From positions 124,001 to 188,000 of the forward strand of contig NZ_VTHJ01000008.1 of NCBI RefSeq assembly GCF_008386495.1: a stretch of 64,000 bases of DNA, in the 5' to 3' direction. A program made the position numbers and the translations under genes. Shown here in pieces: positions 43,800 to 51,605 of this stretch (position 1 is the stretch's first letter; every line of letters begins with the position of its first letter). This stretch comes from Streptomyces tailanensis (GTDB taxonomy: Bacteria > Actinomycetota > Actinomycetes > Streptomycetales > Streptomycetaceae). The notes beneath the pieces are model-generated. The model saw only the letters and a program-made list of their open reading frames with translations. It did no database searches and was not told the origin of the DNA.

Positions 43800-45073
43800 C
43801 CACCCCACCCACTCTCGCCCGAATCGACCTTGACGAGGGTGCGGGCTGGAGCACCTGGACACTCACCCCAGGGCAGGCGCACGTCCTGACGGGCGAGCGC
43901 GCCTCGAAACTCGTCGACATCAAACCCGCAGGACGTCAGAAGAACGGCACCAGGGACCGCTACGAACTGCGCGCCAAAGCCATGGTCGGGGGAGTCAGGC
44001 TCGGCGGGGACGACTCCGCCGTGCAGTTGCGCATCGCCCCCAAGATTCCCGTGGACCGGCTCCTCTACCTCCTGGCCTACGCCTCGGGACACGCCAAATG
44101 GTCGGACGAGCCCGTGGAAGCCGGGGCCCGCCACGAGTTGCTGCCCGCCGTCGGCTATGCCTTCACGGAGGCTGCCGACCGCGCGCTCCGACCCGGCGTG
44201 CTCCTCGGTTACCGCGAGGTCGAAGATACTCTCCCGATGCTACGCGGCCGACTGCGCGCCCCGGCCCAGCTGCGGCGCCGCCCCGGCCTCGCCCTGCCCC
44301 TGGAAGTCACCTACGACAACCACACACCTGACATCAACGAGAACCGGATTCTGCTCGGCGCCGCGCGCCGTCTGATCAGACTCCCCGGCCTCGACCCCAC
44401 CCTCAGGGCCAGGCTGCGCAGAATCGTTGCCCAGCTGGACGGAGTCACCGCACCACGGCCAGGAGCGTCGTTGCCCGTATGGGCGGCGACCCGGCTCAAC
44501 ACCCGTTACCAACCGGCCCTCGGCCTCGCCGAGCTGATCCTGCGCGGCGCGTCGTACGAACTCGACGACGGTCGCCGTGTCCTGGTCGACGGCCTGCTGC
44601 TGGAGATGTGGCGGGTTTTCGAGACCTTCCTCGCCACCGCGCTGGGCGAGGAACTCCAGCGCCGTGCAAGAGGTCGTGCCGAGCCCCGGGACCGGGACCA
44701 CCACCTCGACCTGGGCAAGAAGGAGCTGCTGAAGCCCGACCTGATCCACTATCTGCCACCCGCTGGCGGGGGCCGCCGACTCGTCCCGGCGATCATCGTC
44801 GACGCCAAGTACAAGGACGGCACGAAGCGGCCCGACCTGTACCAGATGTTCGCCTACTGCGTGCGCCTCGGGATCACCGAAGGACACCTCGTGTCCGCCG
44901 CCGGGAGCGAGAGCCTTATGGAGGTACCCGTGGCCGGCAATGCGATCCGGCTCTACCGCCACGTGGTCGACCTCTCTCTGCCGTACCAGGAGTTGCACGC
45001 CCGAATAGGGGAGCTGGCCGACGCACTGCTTCGCATCCGGGCGGAGTCGGTGACTCCGCACCATCACTCCTGA
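43796..45073 (+). CDS. mcrC: McrC endonuclease subunit
   Basis: 425 residues. The N-terminal beta-rich region contacts McrB (LRIAPKIPVDRLLYLLAYAS is the McrC hallmark), and the C-terminal PD-(D/E)xK nuclease has Asp in LKPDLIHY near 314, the DxK motif IIVDAKYK near 336 and YQMFAYC after it. Together with McrB it forms a type IV restriction complex cutting DNA with modified cytosines. Its stop lies against the scar holding a DUF397 remnant. Confidence 0.93.
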   Translation: MTTPPTLARIDLDEGAGWSTWTLTPGQAHVLTGERASKLVDIKPAGRQKNGTRDRYELRAKAMVGGVRLGGDDSAVQLRIAPKIPVDRLLYLLAYASGHAKWSDEPVEAGARHELLPAVGYAFTEAADRALRPGVLLGYREVEDTLPMLRGRLRAPAQLRRRPGLALPLEVTYDNHTPDINENRILLGAARRLIRLPGLDPTLRARLRRIVAQLDGVTAPRPGASLPVWAATRLNTRYQPALGLAELILRGASYELDDGRRVLVDGLLLEMWRVFETFLATALGEELQRRARGRAEPRDRDHHLDLGKKELLKPDLIHYLPPAGGGRRLVPAIIVDAKYKDGTKRPDLYQMFAYCVRLGITEGHLVSAAGSESLMEVPVAGNAIRLYRHVVDLSLPYQELHARIGELADALLRIRAESVTPHHHS

Positions 45074-45165
45074 CCCACTCCCAAGTATGTGATGAGCTTG
45101 TCCTTGGAGTCGCGCATGTGGATCGCTTCGGGGCGCACGGCGACCTCGACGCAGTTGTCGTTCGA
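45064..45165 (-). pseudogene. 3' remnant of a second DUF397 gene
   Basis: On the minus strand a frame reads SNDNCVEVAVRPEAIHMRDS followed by KDKLITYLGVGQE and a TGA at 45066-45064. CVEVAV and MRDSKD are DUF397 hallmarks, but the usual N-terminal WRKSSYS segment and start are absent; upstream of Ser the frame is unrelated. Its 3' end overlaps the last ten bases of mcrC. Confidence 0.75.
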
Positions 45166-45170
45166 CGGAC

Positions 45171-45227
45171 GGACAGGGGCCCGGCAAGACCGTATGGGCG
45201 GAGTGCGCGCTGCCGGGAGGCGAGTGA
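45171..45227 (+). pseudogene. 3' remnant of an ATP-binding (HATPase) gene
   Basis: On the plus strand the frame reads GPGKTVWAECALPGGE and stops at 45225-45227. GKTVWAE followed by a short tail is the common C-terminus of the small streptomycete ATP-binding proteins found beside XRE/DUF397 genes; nothing of the GHKL core remains upstream. The junction with the DUF397 remnant is at about 45166-45182. Confidence 0.6.
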
Positions 45228-45298
45228 CCGCCACCCGCGCCAGTGATCTCGTCCGGCTTTCCGGGCGCTGCGGACTTCACCCGCCCTACCGTGGATTC

Positions 45299-46480
45299 AT
45301 GGCCAGCAAGCGCCGTACCGGCGGCAAGAACAACAAGCACAGCAAGAACAAGAGGACGCGGGGCGGCGGGCGTGCACCCGTCCAGAGGGTGATCGAGCCG
45401 CTCCCCTCTCCCGCCGACCACGCCAATGCCGCGCAGAAGTGCGAGGAACTGGCGGAGCGGCACCCCGAGGAGCGTGAGGAGCTGCTCCTGGAGGCCGCCG
45501 ACGCGTGGAGCGACGCGGGCGAGTACGACCGGGCTGTCGCTGTGTACGAACGGATGCTGGACGCGGACACAGCGGGGAGCTGCTCGGAACCGGACCTCGT
45601 GGACGCCTACCGCATCGGCGTGCTGTGGGACGCCGGACGGCACGAGGACGCCGGCGCGGCCGCCGCCGCGTTCCGCAGGCGGCATCCCCGGCACGCCGGT
45701 GCCTGGAACTTCGTCGCGGAGACGTTCGAGGCGGGGGACGAGACGAGCACTGCGGCCGAGTGGTTCACGGCGGGCATCACCCACGCCCTCGGCGCGAGTG
45801 CGGCGGTGACCGTGGAGACGGTGGAGGCCGACCCGCACCACTACGACGTCGAGATGCTGGTCATCGGCCGCCACCGGGTGCGGCGGCTGCTCGGCGAGCC
45901 GCACGACGACTGGGACGACGTGGCCGACGTGCTGCACGAGCATCGTGCCGCGCCCTTCTTCGGCCGCGTGACGCCGCTCGACGAGATGCATGATCCGCTC
46001 CGGCTCATGCAGATGGTGAACGGCGTTCCCGAGGCGCTGGAGACCGCGATCGAGGCGCTGCCGGACGAACTCGGGGACGGGAGCCGGCCCCCACGTACGG
46101 CGACCTTGAGGAGTACATGTGTCCTGTACTGGCCGCCGGAGGAGTTCACCGAGCTCCTGGCACGCTGGCCGAAAGCGGCGGACTCCTACGGCACCGATCA
46201 CGCCGGCCACCGGCGGCAGGTCGAACGCACGCTGAGGGAGCTGTCCGAGGAGGGCGCCACGCGCCTCGCCGTCGGCCGTGCGACGGTGAGCGGCCTGGAG
46301 TCTCATGCGGCGGCGGAGGGCGGCGGATCCCCCGACGCCCCGGACACCCGGTCCGCTTACGCCGCCGAGCTCGCCCGCAGGGGGCTGGTGACCGACTGGC
46401 CGCCGCCCCGGAACGGCCCCTGCTGGTGCGGCTCCGAGCGCAAGTACAAGAAGTGCTGCGGAAACCCCGCGACCGCATGA
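45299..46480 (+). CDS. SEC-C motif protein with TPR-like helical domain
   Basis: 393 residues. A very basic N-terminal tail (SKRRTGGKNNKHSKNKRTRG) leads into TPR-like helices (AADAWSDAGEYDRAVAVYER). A middle region of unknown fold follows, and the C-terminus is a SEC-C zinc motif, CWCGSERKYKKCC. SEC-C motifs occur in SecA and many proteins of unknown role, where they bind zinc and often mediate protein contacts. No ribosome site stands out; the ATG at 45299 was picked because the basic tail starts there. It is the first core-like gene right of the scar. Confidence 0.8.
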   Translation: MASKRRTGGKNNKHSKNKRTRGGGRAPVQRVIEPLPSPADHANAAQKCEELAERHPEEREELLLEAADAWSDAGEYDRAVAVYERMLDADTAGSCSEPDLVDAYRIGVLWDAGRHEDAGAAAAAFRRRHPRHAGAWNFVAETFEAGDETSTAAEWFTAGITHALGASAAVTVETVEADPHHYDVEMLVIGRHRVRRLLGEPHDDWDDVADVLHEHRAAPFFGRVTPLDEMHDPLRLMQMVNGVPEALETAIEALPDELGDGSRPPRTATLRSTCVLYWPPEEFTELLARWPKAADSYGTDHAGHRRQVERTLRELSEEGATRLAVGRATVSGLESHAAAEGGGSPDAPDTRSAYAAELARRGLVTDWPPPRNGPCWCGSERKYKKCCGNPATA

Positions 46481-46667
46481 GCGCTGATGAGAACTGTAGG
46501 GATCCGACAGAGGGCAGCGCGAGCCACTGTCACTGCCCGAATGCCCACACGACGGACCTGACCGATAGGTTTTCGAGGGAAGCCGCCTGCCGTCCAGGCA
46601 TCAGGGCACATCAGGGCAGGTATGCAGACCGCTTCAGACCGCTGACCGCTAAGGAAAGGGTGATCCG

Positions 46668-47387
46668 TTGAGCCGCTCGGTTCTCGTCACCGGAGGCAAC
46701 CGGGGCATCGGCCTCGCCATCGCCCGCGCGTTCGCCGACAACGGCGACAAGGTCGCGTACACGTACCGCTCGGGTGAGCCGCCGGCCGCCCTCCAGGAGC
46801 TGGGCTGCCTCGCGGTCAGGTGCGACATCACCGATCCCGAGCAGGTGGAGCAGGCCTACAAGGAGATCGAGGCCGAGCACGGCCCGGTCGAGATCCTGAT
46901 CGCCAACGCCGGCGTCACCAAGGACCAGCTCCTGATGCGCATGACCGAGGAGGACTTCACGTCCGTCCTCGACACCAACCTCACGGGCACCTTCCGGGTC
47001 GTGAAGCGCGCCAACCGCGGCATGCTGCGCGCCAGGAAGGGACGCGTGGTCCTGATCTCGTCGGTCGTCGGGCTGTACGGCGGCCCGGGCCAGGCCAACT
47101 ACGCCGCCTCCAAGGCGGGCCTCGTCGGCTTCGCCCGCTCCCTCGCCCGCGAGCTGGGCTCCCGCAACATCACCTTCAACGTCGTCGCCCCCGGCTTCGT
47201 CGACACCGACATGACCAAGGTGCTCACCGACGAGCAGCGCGAGGGCATCGTCAAGCAGGTGCCGCTCGGTCGGTACGCGCAACCCGAGGAGATCGCCGCG
47301 ACGGTGCGGTTCCTCGCCTCGGACGACGCCTCGTACATCACTGGAGCCGTCATCCCCGTAGACGGCGGACTGGGAATGGGTCACTGA
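46668..47387 (+). CDS. fabG: 3-oxoacyl-ACP reductase FabG
   Basis: 239 residues. Rossmann motif TGGNRGIGLAIA, the NNAG-equivalent IANAGVTKDQLLM, catalytic Ser in VLISSVVG and YxxxK in NYAASKAGLVGFARS are all present; the end PVDGGLGMGH is typical. It reduces 3-oxoacyl-ACP with NADPH in the fatty acid elongation cycle. The start is TTG at 46668, justified by the strong AAGGAAAGGG upstream. It forms an operon with fabI five bases downstream, the same pair as mabA-inhA in mycobacteria. Confidence 0.95.
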   Translation: MSRSVLVTGGNRGIGLAIARAFADNGDKVAYTYRSGEPPAALQELGCLAVRCDITDPEQVEQAYKEIEAEHGPVEILIANAGVTKDQLLMRMTEEDFTSVLDTNLTGTFRVVKRANRGMLRARKGRVVLISSVVGLYGGPGQANYAASKAGLVGFARSLARELGSRNITFNVVAPGFVDTDMTKVLTDEQREGIVKQVPLGRYAQPEEIAATVRFLASDDASYITGAVIPVDGGLGMGH

Positions 47388-47392
47388 TCACC

Positions 47393-48160
47393 ATGAGCGG
47401 AATCCTCGACGGCAAGCGCGTCCTGATCACCGGTGTGCTGATGGAGTCCTCCATCGCCTTCCACACCGCCAAGCTGGCCCAGGAGCAGGGCGCCGAGATC
47501 ATCCTGACCGCGTTCCCGCGGCCCACGCTGACCGAGCGCATCGCCAAGAAGCTCCCCAAGCCGACCAAGGTCATCGAGCTCGACGTCACCAACGACGAGC
47601 ACCTGGGCCGTCTGGCCGACATCGTCGGTGAGGAGCTCGGCGGCCTCGACGGTGTCGTCCACTCCATCGGCTTCGCCCCGCAGGACGCCCTCGGCGGCAA
47701 CTTCCTCAACACGCCGTTCGAGTCCGTCGCCACCGCCATGCACGTCTCGGCGTACTCCCTGAAGTCGCTGACCATGGCCTGCCTGCCGCTGATGCAGAAC
47801 GGCGGCTCGGTCGTCGGCCTCACCTTCGACGCGCAGTACGCGTGGCCGCAGTACGACTGGATGGGCCCGGCCAAGGCCGCCCTGGAGGCCACCAGCCGCT
47901 ACATGGCCCGTGACCTGGGCAAGCAGAACATCCGCTGCAACCTCGTCTCCGCCGGCCCCCTCGCCTCCATGGCCGCCAAGTCCATCCCGGGCTTCAGCGA
48001 CCTGGCCGCCGTGTGGGACACCCGCTCCCCGCTGGAGTGGGACCTCAAGGACCCCGAGCCGGCCGGCCGCGGTGTCGTCGCGCTGCTCAGCGACTGGTTC
48101 CCGAAGACCACCGGCGAGATCATCCACGTCGACGGCGGGCTGCACGCGATCGGCGCGTGA
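47393..48160 (+). CDS. fabI: enoyl-ACP reductase FabI/InhA
   Basis: 255 residues. The FabI-type cofactor motif is ITGVLMESSIAFHTAKLAQE (G-x5-SIA), and the catalytic Y-x6-K is in QYDWMGPAKAALE. It catalyses the NADH-dependent last step of each elongation round; triclosan and isoniazid adducts target this family. It ends with HVDGGLHAIGA, followed by a terminator hairpin. Confidence 0.95.
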   Translation: MSGILDGKRVLITGVLMESSIAFHTAKLAQEQGAEIILTAFPRPTLTERIAKKLPKPTKVIELDVTNDEHLGRLADIVGEELGGLDGVVHSIGFAPQDALGGNFLNTPFESVATAMHVSAYSLKSLTMACLPLMQNGGSVVGLTFDAQYAWPQYDWMGPAKAALEATSRYMARDLGKQNIRCNLVSAGPLASMAAKSIPGFSDLAAVWDTRSPLEWDLKDPEPAGRGVVALLSDWFPKTTGEIIHVDGGLHAIGA

Positions 48161-48178
48161 GCGCTGCCACTTAGGCCC

Positions 48179-48217
48179 GTTGGGGGCGCGCACCCGAGAG
48201 GGATGCGCGCCCCCAAC
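48179..48217 (+). terminator. terminator after fabG-fabI
   Basis: gttgggggcgcgca (48179-48192) pairs perfectly over 14 bases with 48204-48217 across an 11-base loop, 18 bases after the fabI stop. Confidence 0.8.
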
Positions 48218-48322
48218 TGCCGTTGCTGTCACTCGTTCGGCTCATACGACGGGCCGCCCGGGCCGGGTGCCGCGCACGCTGGACGTACACCGCCCAGCCG
48301 CTCGGCCGAGGAGGTCTCCCTT

Positions 48323-48694
48323 GTGCGCCTGTCCCGCAGCTTGGCACCAGTGGTCGTGGCCCTGGCTCTCGTACTGTCCCTTCCGTCTCAGGCGATACCG
48401 CACGCACGCGTGGAGACAGGAAAAGGCCACGCACGCGTGAAGGCCGACCGGCCGGATCCCTTCGGGGCGTCCTGCCGCAGCAGGGTCCTCGGCTCTCAGG
48501 TGGTCGGATACTGCTTCAACCCCTACGCGGACCCCGACCACGTACGCCTGCACATCGAGTGCGAGCGGTGGTGGGACATCGACAGCGACGGCGCCCCGGT
48601 CGCGACGGGACCCGCGCAGACGGTACGGCTGACCGGGCGCTGCTGGAAGGAAGTCCGCTCGGTGTGGTTCAGCCACCAGAAGGCGGCGGACTGA
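48323..48694 (+). CDS. small secreted protein of unknown function
   Basis: 123 residues. A signal peptide is clear: RLSRSLAPVVVALALVLSL, cleavage near SQA-IPHA. The mature part has four cysteines (ASCRSRV, GYCFNPYAD, HIECERWW, GRCWKEV) that could form two disulfides, with two tryptophans in between. GTG 48323 follows GAGGAGG at a spacing of eight; the longer upstream frame would spoil the signal peptide. Its last 26 bases overlap the convergent GntR gene. No family was recognised. Confidence 0.7.
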   Translation: MRLSRSLAPVVVALALVLSLPSQAIPHARVETGKGHARVKADRPDPFGASCRSRVLGSQVVGYCFNPYADPDHVRLHIECERWWDIDSDGAPVATGPAQTVRLTGRCWKEVRSVWFSHQKAAD

Positions 48695-49364
48695 CCCGTT
48701 CCGGGTGGCAGTGGAATGGATACTCGGCCGCCTCCGCCGCGGCGGTCTCCGCGTCTCCCGCGCGGATCGCGTCCACGAGCCGGGCATGGTCCACGTACGT
48801 CTCCGGGGTCAGCTCATCGCCGACGTCGCCGCGCAGCCAGTCCCGCATCACCTCGCCGAGGTCCGCGTAGACGGCCGTCACGACGTCGTTGTGGGACGCG
48901 GCCACCACTGCCATGTGGAAGGTCGCGTCGGCGGCCACGAAGTCCTCCGTGTCACCCGACGCCCACGCCTCCTCACGTCGTACGAGAAGCGCGTTCAGCT
49001 GCTTCAGGTCCTTCTCGGTGCGCCGCCGGGCGGCCAGCTTGGCGGCGCTGGACTCCAGGGCGGAGCGCAGCTCGGCGATGTGGTTCGGGTCGGCGTCCGC
49101 GAAGCGGCGCTGCATCACACCCGCCAGCTCGCTCGTCGCGACGACATACGTGCCGGAGCCCTGGCGGATGTCCAGCAGGCCGTTGTGCGCCAGCGCGCGG
49201 ACGGCCTCGCGGACCGTGTTCCGGGCGACGCCCAGCTGCTCGACCAGCTCGGGCTCGGTCGGGATGCGGGAGCCGACCGGCCACTCGCCCGAGGTGATCT
49301 GGTTCCGCAGCGCGGCGATGACCTGCTCGGACAGCGCCGATCGACGGGGATGGCTCAGAGGCAT
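48669..49364 (-). CDS. GntR-family regulator, FadR/FCD subgroup
   Basis: 231 residues. The winged HTH at about residues 10-75 reads ALSEQVIAALRNQITSGEWP and LGVARNTVREAVRALAHNGL; the C-terminal FCD all-helical domain carries the metal-binding positions D-x3-H in DATFHMAV and later histidines. FCD regulators bind small organic acids. It diverges from an MFS transporter gene, with the intergenic space occupied by an ATCAT/ATGAT palindrome, so it probably controls itself and the transporter. Confidence 0.9.
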   Translation of the reverse strand: MPLSHPRRSALSEQVIAALRNQITSGEWPVGSRIPTEPELVEQLGVARNTVREAVRALAHNGLLDIRQGSGTYVVATSELAGVMQRRFADADPNHIAELRSALESSAAKLAARRRTEKDLKQLNALLVRREEAWASGDTEDFVAADATFHMAVVAASHNDVVTAVYADLGEVMRDWLRGDVGDELTPETYVDHARLVDAIRAGDAETAAAEAAEYPFHCHPERVSPPPSGG

Positions 49365-49370
49365 GACGTA

Positions 49371-49391
49371 ATCATCCCATGATTCTATGAT
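49371..49391. promoter_or_regulatory. candidate GntR operator between regulator and MFS genes
   Basis: ATCAT-CCC-ATGAT is a perfect palindrome at 49371-49383, and a third half-site ATGAT follows at 49387. It begins seven bases upstream of the regulator start and runs into the first ATG of the transporter, which argues that the transporter mRNA is leaderless or starts at the later ATG 49399. Confidence 0.5.
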
Positions 49392-50682
49392 GGGCGTCAT
49401 GGTGAGCGAGAAGACCCGCCCGACGACGTCCCCGTCCATGAGCACCTCGGAGGTGGGCCGACCCAAAGCAGGGTCCACGCGCGCGTGGGCGCCGCGATGG
49501 ACGACGCGGCTGGTGATCGTGGGCATCGTCCTGACGGCCCTCAACCTCCGCCCGGCCATCACCAGCCTCGGATCCCTCCTCGAAGAGGTGCGCGTCGGGC
49601 TCGGCATGAGCGGCAGCGTCGCCGGACTTCTCACTTCCGTGCCGCCGCTCTGCTTCGCCGTCTTCGGTGTCATGGCGCCCCGGCTGGCCCGGCGCTTCGG
49701 CGCGGCCGCCGTGGTCTGCGCCGGCATGGCCGCGATCGCACTCGGCCTGCTGATCCGCCCGTACGCCGGAGGCACGGCGGGCTTCCTGGCCGTGAGCGCC
49801 CTCGCCCTGATGGGCATCGCCGTCAGCAACGTCCTGATGCCGGTCATCGTCAAGCGCTGGTTCCCCGACCGGGTGGGCTCCATGACGGGCCTGTATTCCA
49901 TGGCCCTCGCCCTCGGCACCTCGTCCGCGGCCGCCGTCACGGTGCCCATGACCGAGGCCCTGGGCGGGAGTTGGCAGACCGGCCTCGCGGTGTGGTCGGC
50001 GCTCGCGGCGGCGGCCGTGATGCCGTGGCTTCCGTTCGTACGGGACCGGGGGGCGAGCCCCGCAGCACAGGCGCCCGCGCGGGAGGAGGGTTCCGGGCCG
50101 CGTATCACCCGGAGCCGTACGGCCTGGGCGCTCGCCGTGTTTTTCGGGCTCCAGGCGACCGCCGCGTACATCACGATGGGGTGGATGCCGCAAATCTTCC
50201 GGGACGCCGGGGTACCCGCGGGCACGGCGGGTCTGCTGCTGGCAGTCACGATGGCGGTGGGCGTGCCGCTGTACTTCCTGATCCCTCGATTCGCCACGCG
50301 CCTGCCGCACCAGGGCCCCATCGTCGTGGTCCTGGGCGTGTGCGGGCTCATCGGGTACGCGGGCTTGTACGTCGCTCCCGCGGGCGGAGCCTGGGTGTGG
50401 GCGCTGGTGCTCGGCATCGCCAACTGCGCCTTCCCGCTGGCGCTGGCCATGGTCGGCATGCGGGCAAGGACCGGCGCGGGCGTCGTCAAACTGTCCGCCT
50501 TCGCACAGAGCATCGGCTACCTGATCTCGATCCCGGGCCCGCTCCTCGTCGGCGTCCTCTACCAGCACAGCGGCGGCTGGGGCCAGCCCCTCGCCCTCAT
50601 GGCCGCCCTGATGATCCCCCAGATCGCCGTGGGCATCCTGGCAGGCCGCAACCGCCTGGTGGAGGACGAGGCAGCCCACTGA
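49387..50682 (+). CDS. MFS transporter, CynX/NimT-like
   Basis: About 431 residues, 12 helices. Characteristic segments are LVIVGIVLTALNLRPAITSL at the first helix (the RPA.TS signature of the CynX/NimT group), FPDRVGSMTGLYSMALALGT in the middle and SAFAQSIGYLISIPGPLLVG near the end. Members export or import small anions such as cyanate or 2-nitroimidazole; the substrate here is unknown. Starts at 49387, 49390 and 49399 are all possible. A 38-codon gene follows 48 bases later. Confidence 0.85.
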   Translation: MMGVMVSEKTRPTTSPSMSTSEVGRPKAGSTRAWAPRWTTRLVIVGIVLTALNLRPAITSLGSLLEEVRVGLGMSGSVAGLLTSVPPLCFAVFGVMAPRLARRFGAAAVVCAGMAAIALGLLIRPYAGGTAGFLAVSALALMGIAVSNVLMPVIVKRWFPDRVGSMTGLYSMALALGTSSAAAVTVPMTEALGGSWQTGLAVWSALAAAAVMPWLPFVRDRGASPAAQAPAREEGSGPRITRSRTAWALAVFFGLQATAAYITMGWMPQIFRDAGVPAGTAGLLLAVTMAVGVPLYFLIPRFATRLPHQGPIVVVLGVCGLIGYAGLYVAPAGGAWVWALVLGIANCAFPLALAMVGMRARTGAGVVKLSAFAQSIGYLISIPGPLLVGVLYQHSGGWGQPLALMAALMIPQIAVGILAGRNRLVEDEAAH

Positions 50683-50730
50683 GGCCCACCCCAGCGGCCC
50701 CGCCCCGGGCGAGGGTGGAAGACTGGCCCC

Positions 50731-50847
50731 ATGCCAGTGCTAGACCCGAACCCCCAGAACGGCCAAAAGAAGATGCTCCTGGTCTTCGGCTCGTTCCTAG
50801 CCATCTTCATAGTCATCGCCATAATCGCGGCAATCGCGGCCCCGTGA
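50731..50847 (+). CDS. SGM_5486-family transporter-associated micropeptide
   Basis: 38 residues: MPVLDPNPQNGQKKMLLVFG followed by one hydrophobic helix, SFLAIFIVIAIIAAIAAP. I recognise this as the small protein that follows CynX-type MFS genes throughout Streptomyces (SGM_5486 family). It is a single-pass membrane peptide and could be a subunit or stabiliser of the transporter; this has not been shown. It is too short for most gene callers. Confidence 0.8.
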   Translation: MPVLDPNPQNGQKKMLLVFGSFLAIFIVIAIIAAIAAP

Positions 50848-51232
50848 CGGGGCCGCGCCCCGTAAGGGGCGCGGGGAACTGCGCGAGCAACCACGAATCA
50901 CCCGCACCCGCCAACAAACCGACTGGACCGAGCTCGAAGGCGTGGCGGGGTCGAAGGGGCAGCAGCCCCTGGATGGGGGTCCCCCCACTCGAGCGAAGCC
51001 GAGAGTGGGGGAGGGACGGGTAGGGGCGGCGGGGCGAAAAACCACGCACCCCAACGGGCGATGGTGGGGTTACCCGCACCATCCCCTAGGGGGCGAGTCT
51101 CAGGGGTAAGTAGGTGGATCACCGGATGGGCCGCGACGGTCGCATTCCGTAGCGTCGAAGTGTGGCCACAGGGGACCCGCGAGGGCCCACGGAGGACGCG
51201 GCCATCGACCACCCGAAGACCACGGAGGCGGC
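50848..51232. other. 385-bp intergenic region built of Streptomyces repeats
   Basis: No gene is supported. It opens with the 32-bp hairpin element (copy B). Further on are a ggggcagcagcccc hairpin near 50957 and a 9-bp stem cccccactc/gagtggggg (50982-50990 with 51003-51011), part of a motif I recall from many Streptomyces genomes. Bases 51062-51110 hold gatggt/accatc pairs, then the promoter region of the 79-residue gene. Confidence 0.75.
50855..50886. repeat. Streptomyces intergenic repeat hairpin, copy B (GTAA loop)
   Basis: The stem gcgcccc-GTAA-ggggcgc is followed by ggggaactgcgcga. It is identical to copy A (20651-20682) except for the second loop base. It begins eight bases after the micropeptide stop and may terminate the MFS-micropeptide transcript. 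Confidence 0.85.
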
Positions 51233-51472
51233 ATGTCGGCCCCTACGCACACCCGACCCCACCCGGCACCCCGGGCGACCCCGGCGACCACGGGCGGCGG
51301 CGTCGACCCCCGGCTCCCCTGGTGGGCCCTCGCTCTGCCCACCCTCGCCTTCGTCACCCTCCTGCTGCTGATCCTCAACCCCGCCGACGCCCGCGCGGCG
51401 GCAAGCGCCGACCCCGCGATCACCCACGTCCTGGAGCGTATACAGCAGGCACTACCGACCCTCGCACCGTGA
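51233..51472 (+). CDS. small single-helix membrane protein, unknown
   Basis: 79 residues: a Pro/Thr-rich N-terminus, one transmembrane helix WWALALPTLAFVTLLLLILN and a short Ala-rich exterior tail ending HVLERIQQALPTLAP. No domain is recognised. The ATG at 51233 follows GGAGG at good spacing, and codon use is typical, so expression is plausible. Confidence 0.6.
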   Translation: MSAPTHTRPHPAPRATPATTGGGVDPRLPWWALALPTLAFVTLLLLILNPADARAAASADPAITHVLERIQQALPTLAP

Positions 51473-51605
51473 CACGCGGCCGAGCCATGATCCGAGCCAT
51501 GATCCGAGCGACACACCCAGCCCCCGCTAGCACGTGTACCGGTCTCGGGTATCCCCACTTCAACTACCTGCGCCCCATGGCCTGTTTCGTGCGAAGCTGG
51601 GACGC

